The notes beneath the pieces are model-generated. The model worked only from the letters and a program-made list of their open reading frames with translations, did not search any database and had not been told where the DNA came from. A stretch of 64,000 nt of DNA, taken from Cervus elaphus. Lineage: Eukaryota; Chordata; Mammalia; Artiodactyla; Cervidae. Numbering within the stretch: position 1 is the stretch's first letter; every line of letters starts with the position of its first letter. Shown one piece after another: positions 21,264 through 32,377 of this stretch. The DNA lies in assembly GCF_910594005.1 (NCBI RefSeq), contig NC_057834.1, positions 104,001,650 through 104,065,649 of the forward strand, given 5' to 3'. The position numbers and the translations under genes were made by a program.

Positions 21264-21773
21264 AAAGCTATGATCAACCTAGACAGCATATTAAAAAGCA
21301 GAGATATTACTTTGCCAACAAAGCTCTGTCCAGTCAAAACCACGTTTTTTCCAGTAGTCATGTATGGATGTGAGAGTTGGACTATAAAGAAAGCTGTTCA
21401 TGGAGGAATTGATGCTTTTGAACTGTGGTGTTGGAGAAGGCTCTCTAGAGTCCCTTGGACTGCAAGGAGATCCAACCCGTCCATCTTAAAGGAAATCAGT
21501 CCCGGGTGTTCATTGGAAGGACTGATATTGAAGCTGAAACTCCAATACTTTGGCCACCTGATGTGAAGAGCTGACTCATTTGAAAGGACCCTGATGCTGG
21601 GAAAAATTGAGGGCAGGAGGAGAAGGGGATGACAGAGGATGAGATGGTTCGATGGCATCACTAACTCAATGGACATGAGTTTGGGTGAACCTCGGGAGTT
21701 GGTGATGGACAGAGGCCTGGCATGCTGTGGTTCATGGGGTCGCAAAGACTTGGACATGACTGAGTGACTGAAC

Positions 21774-23280
21774 TGAACTTACTGAAGGAGACAAAAGAAC
21801 TGTACACAGAAAATTATAAGATACTGATGAAAGAAATCAAAGATGACATAAACAGATGGAGAGACATTCTATGTTCCTGGGTAGGAAGAATCAATATTGT
21901 GAAAATGACTATGCTACCAAATACAATCTACAGATTCAGTGCAATCCCTATTAAAATTACCAATGGCATTTTTCATAGAACTAGAACAAAAAAGCTCACA
22001 ATTCATATGGAAACACAAAAGACCCTGAATAGCCAAAGCAGTCTTGAGAAAGAAGAATGGAGCTGGAGGAATCAAGCTTCCTGACTTCAGATTATACTAC
22101 AAAGCTATAGCCATCAAGACAGTATGGTACCGGCACAAAACAGAAATATAGACCAATGGAACAAGATAGAAAGCCCAGAAATAAACCCATGCTTTTATGG
22201 GTACCTTATTTTTGACAAAGGAGGCAAGAATATACAATGGGGCAAAGACAGCCTCTTCAATACATGGTGCTGGGAAAACTGGACAGCTACATGTAAAAGA
22301 ATGAAATTAGAACACTTCCTAACACCATACACAAAGATAAACTCAAAATTGATTAAAGACCTATATGTAAGACCAGAAATTATAAAATTCTTAGAGGAAA
22401 ACATAGGCCAAACACTCAATGACATAAATCAAAGCAAGGTCCTCTATAACCCACCTCCTAGAGTAACAGAAATAAAAACAAAGGTAAACAAGTGGGAACT
22501 GATTAAACTTAAAATCTTTTGCACAGCAAAGGAAACTATAAGCAAGGTGAAAAGACAACCCTCAGAATGGGAGAAAATAATAGCAAATGAAACAACTGAC
22601 AAAAGATTAATTTTCAAAATATACAAGCAACTCATACAACTCAATGGCAGAAAAACAAACAATCCAATCAAAAGGTGGGAAAAAGACCTAAACAGACATT
22701 TCTCCAAAGAAGACATACAGATGGCTAACAGAAACATGAAAAGATGCTCAACATCACTCATTATTAGAGAAATGCAAATCAAAACTACCATGAGATATCA
22801 CCTCACACTGGTCAGAATGGCCATCATCAAAAAGTCTACAAACAATAAATGCTGGAGAGGGTGTGGAGCAAAGGGAACACTCTTGCACTGTTGGTGGGAT
22901 GTAAATTGACACAGCCACTATGGAATAGAGAATGGAGATTCCTTAAAATACTAGGAATAAAACCACCTTATGACCCAGCAATCCCACTCCTAGACATATA
23001 CCCTGAGGAAATCAAAATTGAAAAAGGAAAATGTATCCCACTGTTCATTGCAGCACTATTTACAATAGCGAGAACATGGAAGCTAGATGTCCACTGACCG
23101 ATGAATGGATAAAGAAGTTGTGGTATATATACACAATGGAATATTACTCAGCCATAAAAAGGAACGCATTTGAGTCAGTTCTGATGAGGTGGATGAACCC
23201 AGAACCTATTATACAGAGTGAAGTGGGTCAGAAAGAGAAAGATAAATATCATATTCTAACACATATATATGGAATCTAGA
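21774..23280 (+). pseudogene. L1 ORF2 C-terminal part
   Basis: It resumes within the L1 RT thumb region (KETKELYTENYKILMKEI, about 21783) and continues through the C-terminal cysteine-rich part (CWRGCGAKGTLLHCWW, about 22850) to YIYTMEYYSAIKRNAFE (about 23130). The largest frame is 22124-22909. Several stops are present. The upstream part of ORF2 is absent. Confidence 0.85.
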
Positions 23281-23329
23281 AGAATGGTACTGAAGAACTT
23301 ATTTACAGGGCAGCAATGGAGAAATGGTG

Positions 23330-23543
23330 GCTTCCCTGGTGACTCAGAGGGTAAAGAATCTGCCGGCAATGCGGAAGACCTGGGTTTGATTCCTGGGTCG
23401 GGAAGATTCCCTGGAAAAGGAAATGGCAGTGCACTCCAGTATTCATGCCTGGAGAATCCCATGGACAGAGGAGCCTGGTGGGCTACAGTCCACGGGGTCA
23501 CAAAGAGTCAGACATGACTGAGCGACTAAGCACAGCCCAGCAC
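23330..23543 (+). mobile_element. Bov-tA SINE in the L1 3' UTR
   Basis: Complete head and body: ggcttccctggtgactcag to cacaaagagtcagacatgactgagcgactaagcac. It lies within the last 400 bases of the L1 at 14076-23699. Confidence 0.92.
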
Positions 23544-23718
23544 ACAATAGAGAAACAGACATAGAGAATAGACTTATAGATGTGGAGAGAGGGGAGGAGA
23601 TATATGTATATTTATGGTTGATTCATGTTGAGGTTTGACAGAAAACAACAAAATTCTGTAAAGCAATTATCCTTCAATAAAAAAATACAAAAAAAGAATA
23701 AAAATAAAAAAGTTTTAA

Positions 23719-24069
23719 AAATTCTTGTTTTTGATCATCATTAAAACAAAAGCTACAACAAAAACCAGTCAGTAACTTTTTCATGTTTTTGTAACATTAG
23801 TTTAAAATAAAATTATAATTCTGTTATTTTCCATCCAATGGTTACGTCTCACTAGCACTAAAATGATTTTGATAAGTGCAAATCATTCAAGTCATTGTAT
23901 TTTCTACATTAAAAAATACTATGAATGCTTTTTATACTCATGTACTGGTGAATGTGAATATAGCAGTCCTCAAAGTTTGTCACCCACCACCTATACAAAG
24001 TAGGACTAGATTCAGATGCATGTGACAAAAATTCCCCAGATACCAGTGGCTTAGACAATGGAGACAGTT
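23719..24069. other. Unassigned AT-rich DNA
   Basis: Flanking DNA after the L1. I see no gene or nameable repeat. Confidence 0.5.
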
Positions 24070-24455
24070 GTAGTAATGGCCTCCAACCAATCACCCTCTG
24101 CTCTGTGTCTTTGAGTGACTTGAGTGATCCAGTCAGACAGTAGTATATATGACACAAGCAGAGATTTGAAAAGAAAGTGCATATTGGGACTTGCTTTTCC
24201 CTTTTTTGGAACCCTGAGACTGCCATGTGAAGACCCTTAGGCTGACCTACTGTAGGATTAACCAAAAGAAGCAAATGTGAGCCATCCCAGCTGAGGTCCC
24301 CGAGACCCAGCAGACAAGTAAAGTCAGCCTAGACTACCCAGCTCCAGCCAATATTCCAGCTTCCCAGCTGACACGTAGAACCAGGAGCTACATTTGGTAA
24401 TTGTTGTCTTAAGCCACTAAGTTTGAGGTAGTTTGTTATGCAGCAAGAGATACAG
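24070..24455 (+). mobile_element. MLT1-type LTR (ERVL-MaLR)
   Basis: It contains gggacttgctt ... ggaaccctgagactgccatgtgaa, and its end attgttgtcttaagccactaagtttgaggtagtttgttatgcagcaagagata is characteristic of MLT1 LTR 3' ends. Diverged, solo. Confidence 0.72.
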
Positions 24456-25134
24456 ATATATTTAATATAGAAACTTTCTTTCTTTCTCTTATAAAGGAGA
24501 GACATGAAGTCGAGGGGTGATAGAGCACTCCTTTGTGTCAAGGACTAAAGCTTTTCCCATCTTCAGTCGATAACTTGCACATCGTGATCCAAGATGGTTG
24601 CCTAAGCTCCAGCGGTGCAGCGTGACCTATAGCCAGCAGGAAGCAGTGAAGGCGGTGTGATGGATGAAAAATATGCCCCTTCTTTGTGCAAACACTCCCC
24701 AGAAGTTTCACATAGCATTTATGCTTGCATCTCATTGACTTAGTCACATGGCTGCAGCCAGATGCTAGAGAGCTTGGAAGTGTAGTCTTATTTCTGGGAG
24801 CCATTAGCTCAGCTAAAAATCTGATTTTTTTTTTTTAAACTGGAGAAGAAAAGAAACAAAATTGTGGGGAAAATGAACAGCTTCTGCCTAACTTCACTTT
24901 GCTGCGAACTACTGCCGCACTCATCTTTAAATTTCCAGCACCTAACAGGTGTTCAGTGACATCTGTAGAATGTTGCTGAGGGAATTAAGGGTGGTTTCTT
25001 CTCCAGACTGCTGAGGGAACTGGCAAGTTTAGGAATTGCACCTCACCTTCAGGAGATGGTTGGCATCATCCTACTATGAGTGATTAGATGATAGAGAGGC
25101 TTCAGAATGTAGCAAGAAAATAATGAGCCTTAAA
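24456..25134. other. Unassigned stretch with possible ancient repeat
   Basis: The part around 24700-24800 (tcacatggctgcagccagatgctagagagcttggaagtgtagtctt) resembles an old mammalian interspersed repeat that I cannot name. No gene seen. Confidence 0.4.
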
Positions 25135-25245
25135 GTCAGGAATCCTGTCTCTGTTACTTGTTTGCTGGATGACCTCGGGCATAGGATCTAATTTTAAGTA
25201 TCCTTGCCTTTAAAGTGAAAATAAAAATTTCTACCTTAATGGGAA
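25135..25245 (+). mobile_element. MIR-like fragment
   Basis: The string gtctctgttacttgtttgctggatgacctcggg followed by tatccttgcctttaaagtgaaaat fits the MIR core in diverged form. Confidence 0.45.
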
Positions 25246-25279
25246 GTGATTGTTTAATAGGTACAGGGTTTTTATTTGG

Positions 25280-26037
25280 GGGTAAGTGAAGAGGAACTAA
25301 GAAACCTCTTGATGAAAGTGAAACAGGAGAGTGAAAAAGTTGGCTTAAAGCTCAACATTCAGAAAACTAAGATTATGGCATCCGGTCCCATCACTTCATG
25401 GGAAATAGATGGGGAGACAGTGGAAACAGTGGCAGACTTTATTTTTTGGGGCTCCAAAATCACTGCAGATGGTGATTGCAGCCATGAAATTAAAAGACAC
25501 TTACTCCTTGGAAGGAAAGTTATGACCAACCTAGATAGCATATTAAAAAGCAGAGCATTACTTTGACAACAAAGGTCCATCTAGTCAAGGCTATGGTTTT
25601 TCCAGTGGTTATGTATGGATGTGAGAGTTGGACTGTGAGGAAAGCTGAGCACCAAAAAAATTGATGCTTTTGAACTGTGGTGTTGGAGAAGACTCTTGAG
25701 AGTCCCTTGGACTGCAAAGAGATCCAACCAGTCCATCCTAAAGGAGATCAGCCCTGGGTGTTCATTGGAAGGACTGATGCTAAAGCTGAAACTTCAATAC
25801 TTTGGCCACCTCATGTGAAGAGCTGAATCACTGGAAAAGACCCTGATGCTGGGAAGGATTGAGGGCAGGAGGAGAAGGGGACGACAGAGGATGAGATGGC
25901 TGGATGGCATCACTGACTCAATGGGCATGAGTTTGAGTAAACTCCGGGAGTTGGTGATGGACAGGGAGGCCTGGCGTGCTGCGATTCATGGGGTCACAAA
26001 GAGTCGGACACGACTGAGTGACTGAACTGAACTGAAT
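25280..26037 (+). mobile_element. 5'-truncated BovB LINE 3' end
   Basis: It begins in the RT C-terminal coding part (NLLMKVKQESEKVGLKLNIQKTKIMA...) and runs through to cacgactgagtgactgaactgaactg. The 96-codon frame 25276-25566 covers the coding remnant, followed by stops. Confidence 0.92.
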
Positions 26038-26929
26038 GCTAAGTTTGGAAATAGATAGTGATGATGATCGCACAACATTGTGAGTGGAGTTGCTGGCCCT
26101 GAAGTGCACACATTAAATGGCTCACTTTACAGCTTACCTTGCAAGCTTACCATACTTCTGTGTGTGCCTCATGTGAGTTCACAGAGGACTTAGACAAGAG
26201 GAACACTTAGAGAGCAAGAGTGAAAAAAGGGTGGTATGGGATGGAGCAAGGGGTTGAATGACAGTGGTTGGAAGACAGTAATTACATTTTCCAGGAATAT
26301 TTGATTTTTGTAACCGGAACCCTCTGTGGTCTCTTGGCATCATGCAGACTGCACAGAGAAATGCATGACATGCCAAATTAGTGATGCAGTGGTTCTCCAG
26401 TGGCCTTCTGTGCAGAATTAATAGTGCTTATGTTTGCAAACTCTCAAAAACTTTATAAATTGAGCTGAGTGAGACAGAGTTCACTCAGTGTGGTCAGATC
26501 TGGTCATTTAACCTCAATTCAATCAACACGAAAGGAACACCTATGTACAATCATTATGGCTACTGATACATACGGTTCTTGCTTCAGAACATGAGGTCAG
26601 ATTTCATTCCCCCACTGCCTTTGCTTTGGCAAAAGAAAGATGAACAGAAACGATGTGTGTCACATTGGATGAAAAGATTCCCCTTCCCTTTTCCAGGCTC
26701 AGTGACTGCAGAAGCACACAGAAAATGAAACCTCCATCACTTGTGTCTATGACTACAATGAGCCACACTGGCCACTCTGCACTAGACATGTAGCATGAGG
26801 GAGAAATATACTTTTCTGTGCTTTGTCACTGAGATTTGGCACTGTTTGTTACTGCAGCATCTCCTAGCCTAACCTGACTGATGCTATGTGTCTCTCCCTG
26901 GAATAAATGAGGATTTTAACATAGAGCTT
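26038..26929. other. Unassigned DNA
   Basis: No gene or repeat recognised. Confidence 0.45.
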
Positions 26930-27090
26930 AAACTCTAGAGCTAGCCAGTTTCCCCTTCTTGCTGTGTGATCTTGAACAAATCAACTAACTCCTCTGTGCC
27001 TATTTTCCCACATATAGAAAACATGGAGAATAATGGAAACCACATTATACAGTTTTTATGGTGACTATATTATATGAGCGATATAGCCCA
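26930..27090 (+). mobile_element. MIR SINE
   Basis: The MIR core is readable: ttgctgtgtgatcttgaacaaatcaactaactcctctgtgcctattttccc. Diverged; ends uncertain. Confidence 0.65.
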
Positions 27091-27547
27091 AAAAAGTCCT
27101 CAAAAATGCTGAATGATGCTGCTGCTGCTGATCATCTCACTTAATTCTCATAAAAACTCTATATACGATTTCTTGCTGTGCCAAGCCATTGAGGTGTTGG
27201 CACAGCTACTGCAGCATAACCTAGCCCTGGACACAAATAAGAAGAGAAAGTTTTGAGATTAGAATTGAGCATTGATCCATCAACCCACCTTTGGGGGTCT
27301 ATGTCGCTGGAAGCTGTCCAGATCTGCTGTGCAACTACTTCTCATCCTGTCCTCATTTGTTTTCTAGAGGACATATTCACTTACTCAACTTCCCCAGTGA
27401 CCAAATCCATGTAAAAGACGCCCCCTGGCTCCTCTGCCCCAGGACAGAGGCTCAGAGCTACAGCCAGTCCTATTTTCTTAGGTTGTCCTGCTCTCCTGCC
27501 TATAAGGCAAGCTGGGAATCAAACCCTTAGACATAGGATCTGTTTGA
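27091..27547. other. Unassigned DNA with a short (TGC)n run
   Basis: A short (TGC)4-5 microsatellite lies near 27117-27130. No gene is seen. Confidence 0.4.
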
Positions 27548-27745
27548 TTCCCTTATTTTTATTTTTTTAAACTGGAGGATAATTGCTTTACAATAGTGTG
27601 TGGGTTTCTGCCATACAACAACGTGAATCAGCCATAATTATATATATATATATCCCCTCCCTCCTCCCTCTTGAGCTTCCCTTCTCCCTCCCACCTCTCC
27701 AAGTCGTCACAAAACACCAGGCTGGGCTCCCTGTGTTACCCAGCA
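27548..27745 (-). mobile_element. Truncated L1 3' end
   Basis: The plus strand starts with a T-rich block and aactggaggataattgctttacaatagtgtg ... gccatacaacaacgtgaatcagcc, the reverse complement of the ruminant L1 3' end. A (TA)n run lies at about 27640-27652. Confidence 0.8.
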
Positions 27746-27930
27746 GCTTCCCTTCTGCACCAGACTCATCTCTTACTCTGCCAAAGCCAAATGATTGATT
27801 GATTTTTGTTATTATTTTTGGCTGCGCTGGGTCTTTGTTGCAGCATGATGGCTCTTCATTGTGGTGCATGGGCTCTCTAGTTGTGGTGAGTGGCCTTAGT
27901 TGCACCATGATGTGTGGGATCTTAATTCCC

Positions 27931-28116
27931 CAGTTCAGTTCAGTTTAATCACTCAGTTGTGTCCGACTCTTTGTGACCCCGGTGGACTGCAGTACACCAG
28001 GCTTCTCTATCCATCAGCTCCTGGAACTTGCTCAAACTCATGTCCATCCAGTCCATGATGCCATCCAACCATCTCATCCTCTGTGTCCCCTTTTCCTCCT
28101 GCCTTCAATAGTTCCC
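27931..28116 (-). mobile_element. BovB 3'-end fragment nested in a CHR SINE
   Basis: The plus strand runs cagttcagttcagtttaatcactcagttgtgtccgac to cctgccttcaatagtt, the reverse complement of a BovB terminus. Confidence 0.85.
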
Positions 28117-28310
28117 CAAAAGTGAAAGTGAAGGTCGCTCAGTCATGTCTGACTCTTTGCAACCCCATGGACTAGTCTATGGAATTCTCCAGGCCAGAAT
28201 CCTGGAGTGGGCAGCCTCTCCCTTCTCCAGGGGAACTTCCCAACCCAGAAATCAAACTGAGGTCTGCATTACAGGCAGATTCTTTACCAACTGAGCTATC
28301 AGGGAAACCA
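28117..28310 (-). mobile_element. Bov-tA SINE nested in a CHR SINE
   Basis: Reverse complement of a full Bov-tA: aaaagtgaaagtgaaggtcgctcagtcatg through ctttaccaactgagctatcagggaaacc. Confidence 0.9.
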
Positions 28311-28381
28311 ATCAGGGGTCAAATCTGAGTTCCTTGCATTGGAGGCAGATTTCAAACCACTGGACCACTAGGGAAGTTCCC

Positions 28382-28879
28382 CAGATGATTTATTTAGACC
28401 ACTGACATAATTAATTAAAATAAAAATTTGTGTACAAGATAAAAATATCCCAAAGATGCAAATGTGTATAAAGAAATACCTCTTGCACCCTTCTTTCTAG
28501 ACTTCCAGTTCCCCTCCCCGGGGGCAAACAAGGTGACCAGTTTCCTCAAAATGGTCTTACAGTGATTTTTTTGTTTCTTTCTCTGGCTGCACCACTGTGG
28601 GGAATGTACTTCTGAGACTAGCATCCTTCCTGCCCTGTAGCTGAACCCACTGTTCTCTCCCACCATCAACACCCTCCTTCTGGTCCCCTAATCCTGCACA
28701 TCCTGCTCTCTATTCAAGCCACCTTCTCCAGGAAGAATTTTGTTTTTTCTTTTAGCAATTCCAGCTGTTACTCATCTCTTCTTCCTGACATTACTATTTC
28801 TGTCATTTATATGGACATTTTTCACATCCAGTTTATCAGTTGCTGGTTTCCAATTGCTTGGTGTGGGCCACCCTCACTT
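28382..28879. other. Unassigned DNA
   Basis: No gene or nameable repeat. Confidence 0.4.
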
Positions 28880-29260
28880 TCTCAACCAGCCTGCTGGTTG
28901 ATTTCCATTCACATGGCTTCCTCTACCACCTACACCCTGATAACTCAAACCCACTTTCCTGAGCTTCAGACATATTTGCTGCTGAAATTGGGTATCTTCT
29001 TAGTTGTCTCCTGGGAACCTCCAAAACATCCTTTTTGCCTTTAACTTATTCTACTTTTCGTATTGCCTCTCTCAATGAATGGCATCAGCACCTATTTAGT
29101 CATCCAAACTTGAAACTTCAGTCCCCTAAGCTCTGCACCCTGTAGGCCCCCTCCAACCCTCCAAGAGAATAATCTGAACGGGAAGGTGAGAGAAAGCTTA
29201 TCCCAAGTCTTGTCAATTGCCTATCAAAAATGGCTGTCAAATCAATCCCTTTTCCTCACT
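28880..29260 (+). mobile_element. L2-like ancient LINE fragment
   Basis: Strings such as gataactcaaacccactttcctgagct and tctcaatgaatggcatcagcacctatttagtcatccaaacttgaaac resemble the 3' coding part of an L2-type LINE. Recognition is by eye and tentative. Confidence 0.4.
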
Positions 29261-29480
29261 CCCTCTGTCTCTGCCTTCTCGTTTTATTTCATTCTATAAA
29301 CAGGTATCTTTATTCACAATATATTTAGTGTCACTTTTTCTGTGTTTTTATGCTTTTTGTTGGTGATTCTTGTTTAAAATAGCCCACAAACAAGTGCTGT
29401 CTAGTGTCCTAAGTAAAGAAGGCTGTCACAGGCCTTACAGAGAAAACACCTATGTTAGATAGGCTCTGTTCACACTGATA

Positions 29481-29688
29481 AAAAGTGAAAGTGAAGTCAT
29501 GTTGGACTCTTTGTGACCCCATGTACTGTAGCCTACCAGGCTCCTCCATCCATGGGATTTTCCAGGCAAGAGTACTGGAGTGGGATGCCATTTCCTTCTC
29601 CAGGGGATCTTCCCAACCCAGGGATCGAACCCAGGTCTCCTGCATTGTAGGCAGCCACTTTACCATCTGAGCCACCGGGGAAGTCAAA
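29481..29688 (-). mobile_element. Bov-tA SINE in the Tigger copy
   Basis: Reverse complement of Bov-tA. The 13-bp target duplication gttcacactgata is at 29468-29480 and 29689-29701. Confidence 0.95.
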
Positions 29689-29785
29689 GTTCACACTGAT
29701 AGTTACAGTTAAAGGTTACAGTACTGTTGGCTATGAGAGTAATGTTAATGAATCAACAATATATCGTACATGAGATGTCTTTAAG

Positions 29786-29992
29786 GGGTTCCCTGGCTGC
29801 TCAGACGGTAAAGAATCTGAGTACAATGCAGGAGACATGGGTTCAATCCCTGGGTCAGGGAGTTACCTTGGAGAAGGGAATGGGAACCCATTCCAGTAGT
29901 CTTGCCTGGAGAATTCTATGGACAGAGGAGCCTGCTGGCTATGGTTCATGGAGTCGCAAAGAGTCAGACATGACTGAGCAGGCACGCAAGTT
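29786..29992 (+). mobile_element. Second Bov-tA SINE in the Tigger copy
   Basis: Head aggggttccctggctgctcag, body to gtcgcaaagagtcagacatgactgagc. Near-repeats tgtctttaa/tgtcttaaa flank it. Confidence 0.9.
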
Positions 29993-30199
29993 GTCTTAAA
30001 ATAGAAACACACATGAAACAAGGTTGATCCATTGATCTACTGATGAAAATTTTGTTACCAGAGGCTCACAGGAACCCAACCTGTATTTTTATTAATACTA
30101 GGAGCAATGATTACATATTCACTAATCAGTGTTCATGGTGGCTTTCTACAACATAACTACTAAAAATAATGAGAATCAACTCTATTATTTGCTTGTTAC

Positions 30200-30305
30200 C
30201 TGATTCACAGCAACAATGAAAACTCAATGACGGCAGAAACTTTGTCTATAATTAGAATAATGCATAGCACACAGTAATTTTTCAATAAATATTTATTGAA
30301 TGAAT
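30200..30305 (+). mobile_element. L2 LINE 3' end
   Basis: It ends in atgcatagcacacagtaatttttcaataaatatttattgaatgaatgaatg, the well-known L2 terminus. Confidence 0.65.
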
Positions 30306-31511
30306 GAATGAACAAGTTAGGAAACATTTTGTCTGAATATTAGCTGATACCATCTTTATTTTCATTACTCTCAAAATGAACCTGAATAGTTTCTTCAATC
30401 ATGAATATAGAAACAAATCAGAGTGGAAATAGCAATATCTGTGACAGTAACAATAGAAATCACGGGTATTTTCAAATCACAGTACAGCTGTTGTAGATAA
30501 CCTGAAATATAGTTTTATACTCATAGATATACCGAATTAGAGTAAGTGTTTTGCCCATCAGTAGATACCATTATTATTATTTCTTTTAATTGAGATATAG
30601 TTGATATATAATATTATATAAATTTCAGGCTCACTACATAGTAATTTATAACTTTTAAAGGCTATATTCCACTATATTATCATAAAATATTTATGTTGTA
30701 CTATTTATCCTTATAGCATATTTATTTTGTACATAGTAGTTTGTACCCCTCAATCCGCTACTTCTATCTTGCTCCTCCTCTCTCTGGTATCTACTAGTTT
30801 GTTCTCTATATCTGTAAGTCTGTTTCTTTTTTGTTATATGCACAAAAGTTTATTTTTTAAATTCCACATATAAGTCATATTGTGCAGTGTCTGTCTTTCT
30901 CTGTTTAACTTATTTCACTTAGCATAATACCCTCATTCATCTACATTATTGAAAATGGCAAGTATTCATATTTTCTCATGGATAAATAGTATTTCATTGT
31001 GCGTATATGTGTGTGTCTGACACCTTTATTCACTCATCTGTTGATGAACACTTATGTTGATTCCATATCTTGGAAAGTATAAATAGTGATGTTACAAACA
31101 TTGGGGTGCATGTATCTTTTGAATTAATGCTTCTATTGTTGCTGATAAATACCCAGCAGTGACATTGTTGGGTCATATGATAGTTCTATTTTTAGTTTTT
31201 TGAGAAACCTCCTTAGGGGCTGTACCAATTTATATTTCCACCAACAGTGTATAAGTGTTCTTTATTTGCCACATCCTTACCAACATTTGTTCTTTGTGAT
31301 ATATTTGACATAGTCATTCTGATAAGTGTGTCCATTTATCCCAGGTTGTATCAGTATTTCTTTAGTTCTGGTTGTAACTTCTTTTTCATTTATGATTTTA
31401 TTGATTTAGTCTTTCTTTTTTCTTGGTGAGTCTGGTTAAAGGTTTATCAATTTTGTTGATCTTGTCAAAGAACCGACTATTAGTTTCATTGGTCTTATCT
31501 ATTGTTTTTTA

Positions 31512-31852
31512 AAAAATAATTTTATTTATTTATCTTTTGGCTGTGCTGAGTCTTCATTGCTACATGTAGGCTTTCTCTAGTTGTGGAGAGCAGGGGCTAA
31601 TCTCTAGTTGCCCTGTGAGCGCTTCTCATTACAGCGGCTTCTTTTGTTGCAGAGCATGGGCTCTAGGGCATGCAGGCTTCAGTAGCTGTGGTACATGGGC
31701 TCAGTTGTTGTGGCTTCTGGGCTCTGGAGCACAGTCTCAATAGTTATGGGGCACGGGCTTAACTGTCCCACAGCATGTGGTATCTTTCTGGACCAGGGAC
31801 TGAACCTGTGTCTCCTGTATTGGCAGGCAGATTCTTTACCACTGAACCACCA
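31512..31852 (-). mobile_element. Long CHR-type SINE
   Basis: Reverse complement of a full-length CHR element (ttggctgtgctgagtcttcattgctac ... tgtattggcaggcagattctttaccactgaaccaccag). Together with the adjoining BovB piece it is flanked by ctattgttttttaa (31499-31512) and ctattgctttttaa (32078-32091). Confidence 0.82.
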
Positions 31853-32077
31853 GTTGTCATTCAGTCGCTCAGTCATGTTCGACTTGTTGCAACCTCATGG
31901 ACTGTAGCATGCCTGGTTTCCCTGTCCTTCACTATCTCCCAGAGCTTGCTGAAATTCATGTTCATTGAGTTAGTGATGTCATGCAAGCATCTTGTCCTCT
32001 GTTGTCCCCTTCTCCTGCCTTCAATCTTTCCCAGCATCAGGGTCTTTTCTAATGAGTCCAGCCAGCAGGGAAGCCCT
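31853..32077 (-). mobile_element. BovB-derived SINE/3' fragment adjoining a CHR SINE
   Basis: Reverse complement of a BovB terminus: cattcagtcgctcagtcatgttcgac through cagcatcagggtcttttctaatgagtcc. It directly abuts the CHR head. Confidence 0.82.
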
Positions 32078-32377
32078 CTATTGCTTTTTAAGTCTCTATT
32101 TCATTTATTTCTGCTCTGATCTTTATGATTTCTTTCCTTCTACTAACTTTGGGTTTTGCTTGTTCTTCTTTTACCTCCTTTAGGTATAAAATTAGGTTGT
32201 TTGAGATTTTTTTTTGGATTCCAGAGAAAGGCTTGTATCACTATACACTTCCTTCTTAGAACAACTTTGCTGCCTCCCATAGATTTTGAGTTGTTGTGTT
32301 TTTATTTTTATTTGTCTCCAGGTATTTTCTGATTTCTTCTTCAATTTCTTCAGTGATCCATTGATTGATTAGGATTG

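Larger units (their letters stand above)
17881..21773 (+). mobile_element. Almost complete BovB (RTE-type) LINE
   Basis: The 5' UTR of BovB (with a 24-bp repeat, gagaagccccagcaagatggtagg, at 17881-17904 and 17971-17994) is followed by the endonuclease (NIDILGISELKWTGMGEF, about 19070-19120) and reverse transcriptase. It closes with the BovB 3' end, ggtcgcaaagacttggacatgactgagtgactgaactgaac. Length about 3.9 kb. The two coding parts are broken by stops, frameshifts and small deletions (for example near 19660 and 20180). It sits on the same strand as, and in the middle of, an L1. Confidence 0.9.
14076..23699 (+). mobile_element. L1 with intact ends whose middle is replaced by Bov-tA and BovB
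   Basis: The element begins with an L1-type 5' start carrying a YY1-like caagatggc at 14085-14093. It runs through a long 5' UTR, an ORF1 start at 16958 and the first part of ORF1 (to about 17568), resumes at 21774 in ORF2, and ends with an L1 3' UTR and A-rich tail. A 19-bp direct repeat, aaaaataaaaaagttttaa, flanks the whole at 14057-14075 and 23700-23718, so both ends appear to come from one insertion. The part between holds a Bov-tA and an almost complete BovB. The C-terminus of ORF1 and the endonuclease and most of the RT of ORF2 are absent. Confidence 0.75.
27795..28381 (-). mobile_element. CHR-type SINE split by two other SINEs
   Basis: The two parts, 27795-27930 (tttggctgcgctgggtctttgttgcagcatg ...) and 28311-28381 (... 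ccttgcattggaggcagatttcaaaccactggaccactagggaag), join into one minus-strand CHR element. A BovB 3'-end fragment (27931-28116) and a Bov-tA (28117-28310) lie between them, both on the minus strand. Confidence 0.8.
29290..30190 (+). mobile_element. Tigger-type (pogo/Tc1-mariner) DNA transposon, with two SINEs in it
   Basis: The three parts 29290-29480, 29702-29785 and 29993-30190 read in order as the 5' transposase region of a Tigger1/TIGD1-like element: gctttttgttggtgattc, an AVTGLTEKTPMLDRLCS-like start, NVNESTIYR, then tgatctactgatgaaaattttgtt and tactaaaaataatgagaatcaactct at the end. Two Bov-tA SINEs, on opposite strands, interrupt it. It parallels the copy at 55465-55915/63757-63928. Confidence 0.75.
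30585..32377 (-). mobile_element. Older L1 fragment, interrupted by SINEs
   Basis: On the plus strand it is the reverse complement of an L1 3' UTR and ORF2: aattgagatatagttgatatataat, ttcacttagcataataccctcattcatc, then gaaacctccttaggggctgtaccaatttatatttccacc. After a jump near 31350, upstream ORF2 sequence follows (gtttatcaattttgttgatcttgtcaaag, then ttctttccttctactaactttggg). The CHR and BovB SINEs at 31512-32077 split it. Confidence 0.8.

Noticed and set aside
31775..32119. 114-codon frame on the plus strand
   Set aside because: It is the antisense reading of SINE and L1 sequence.
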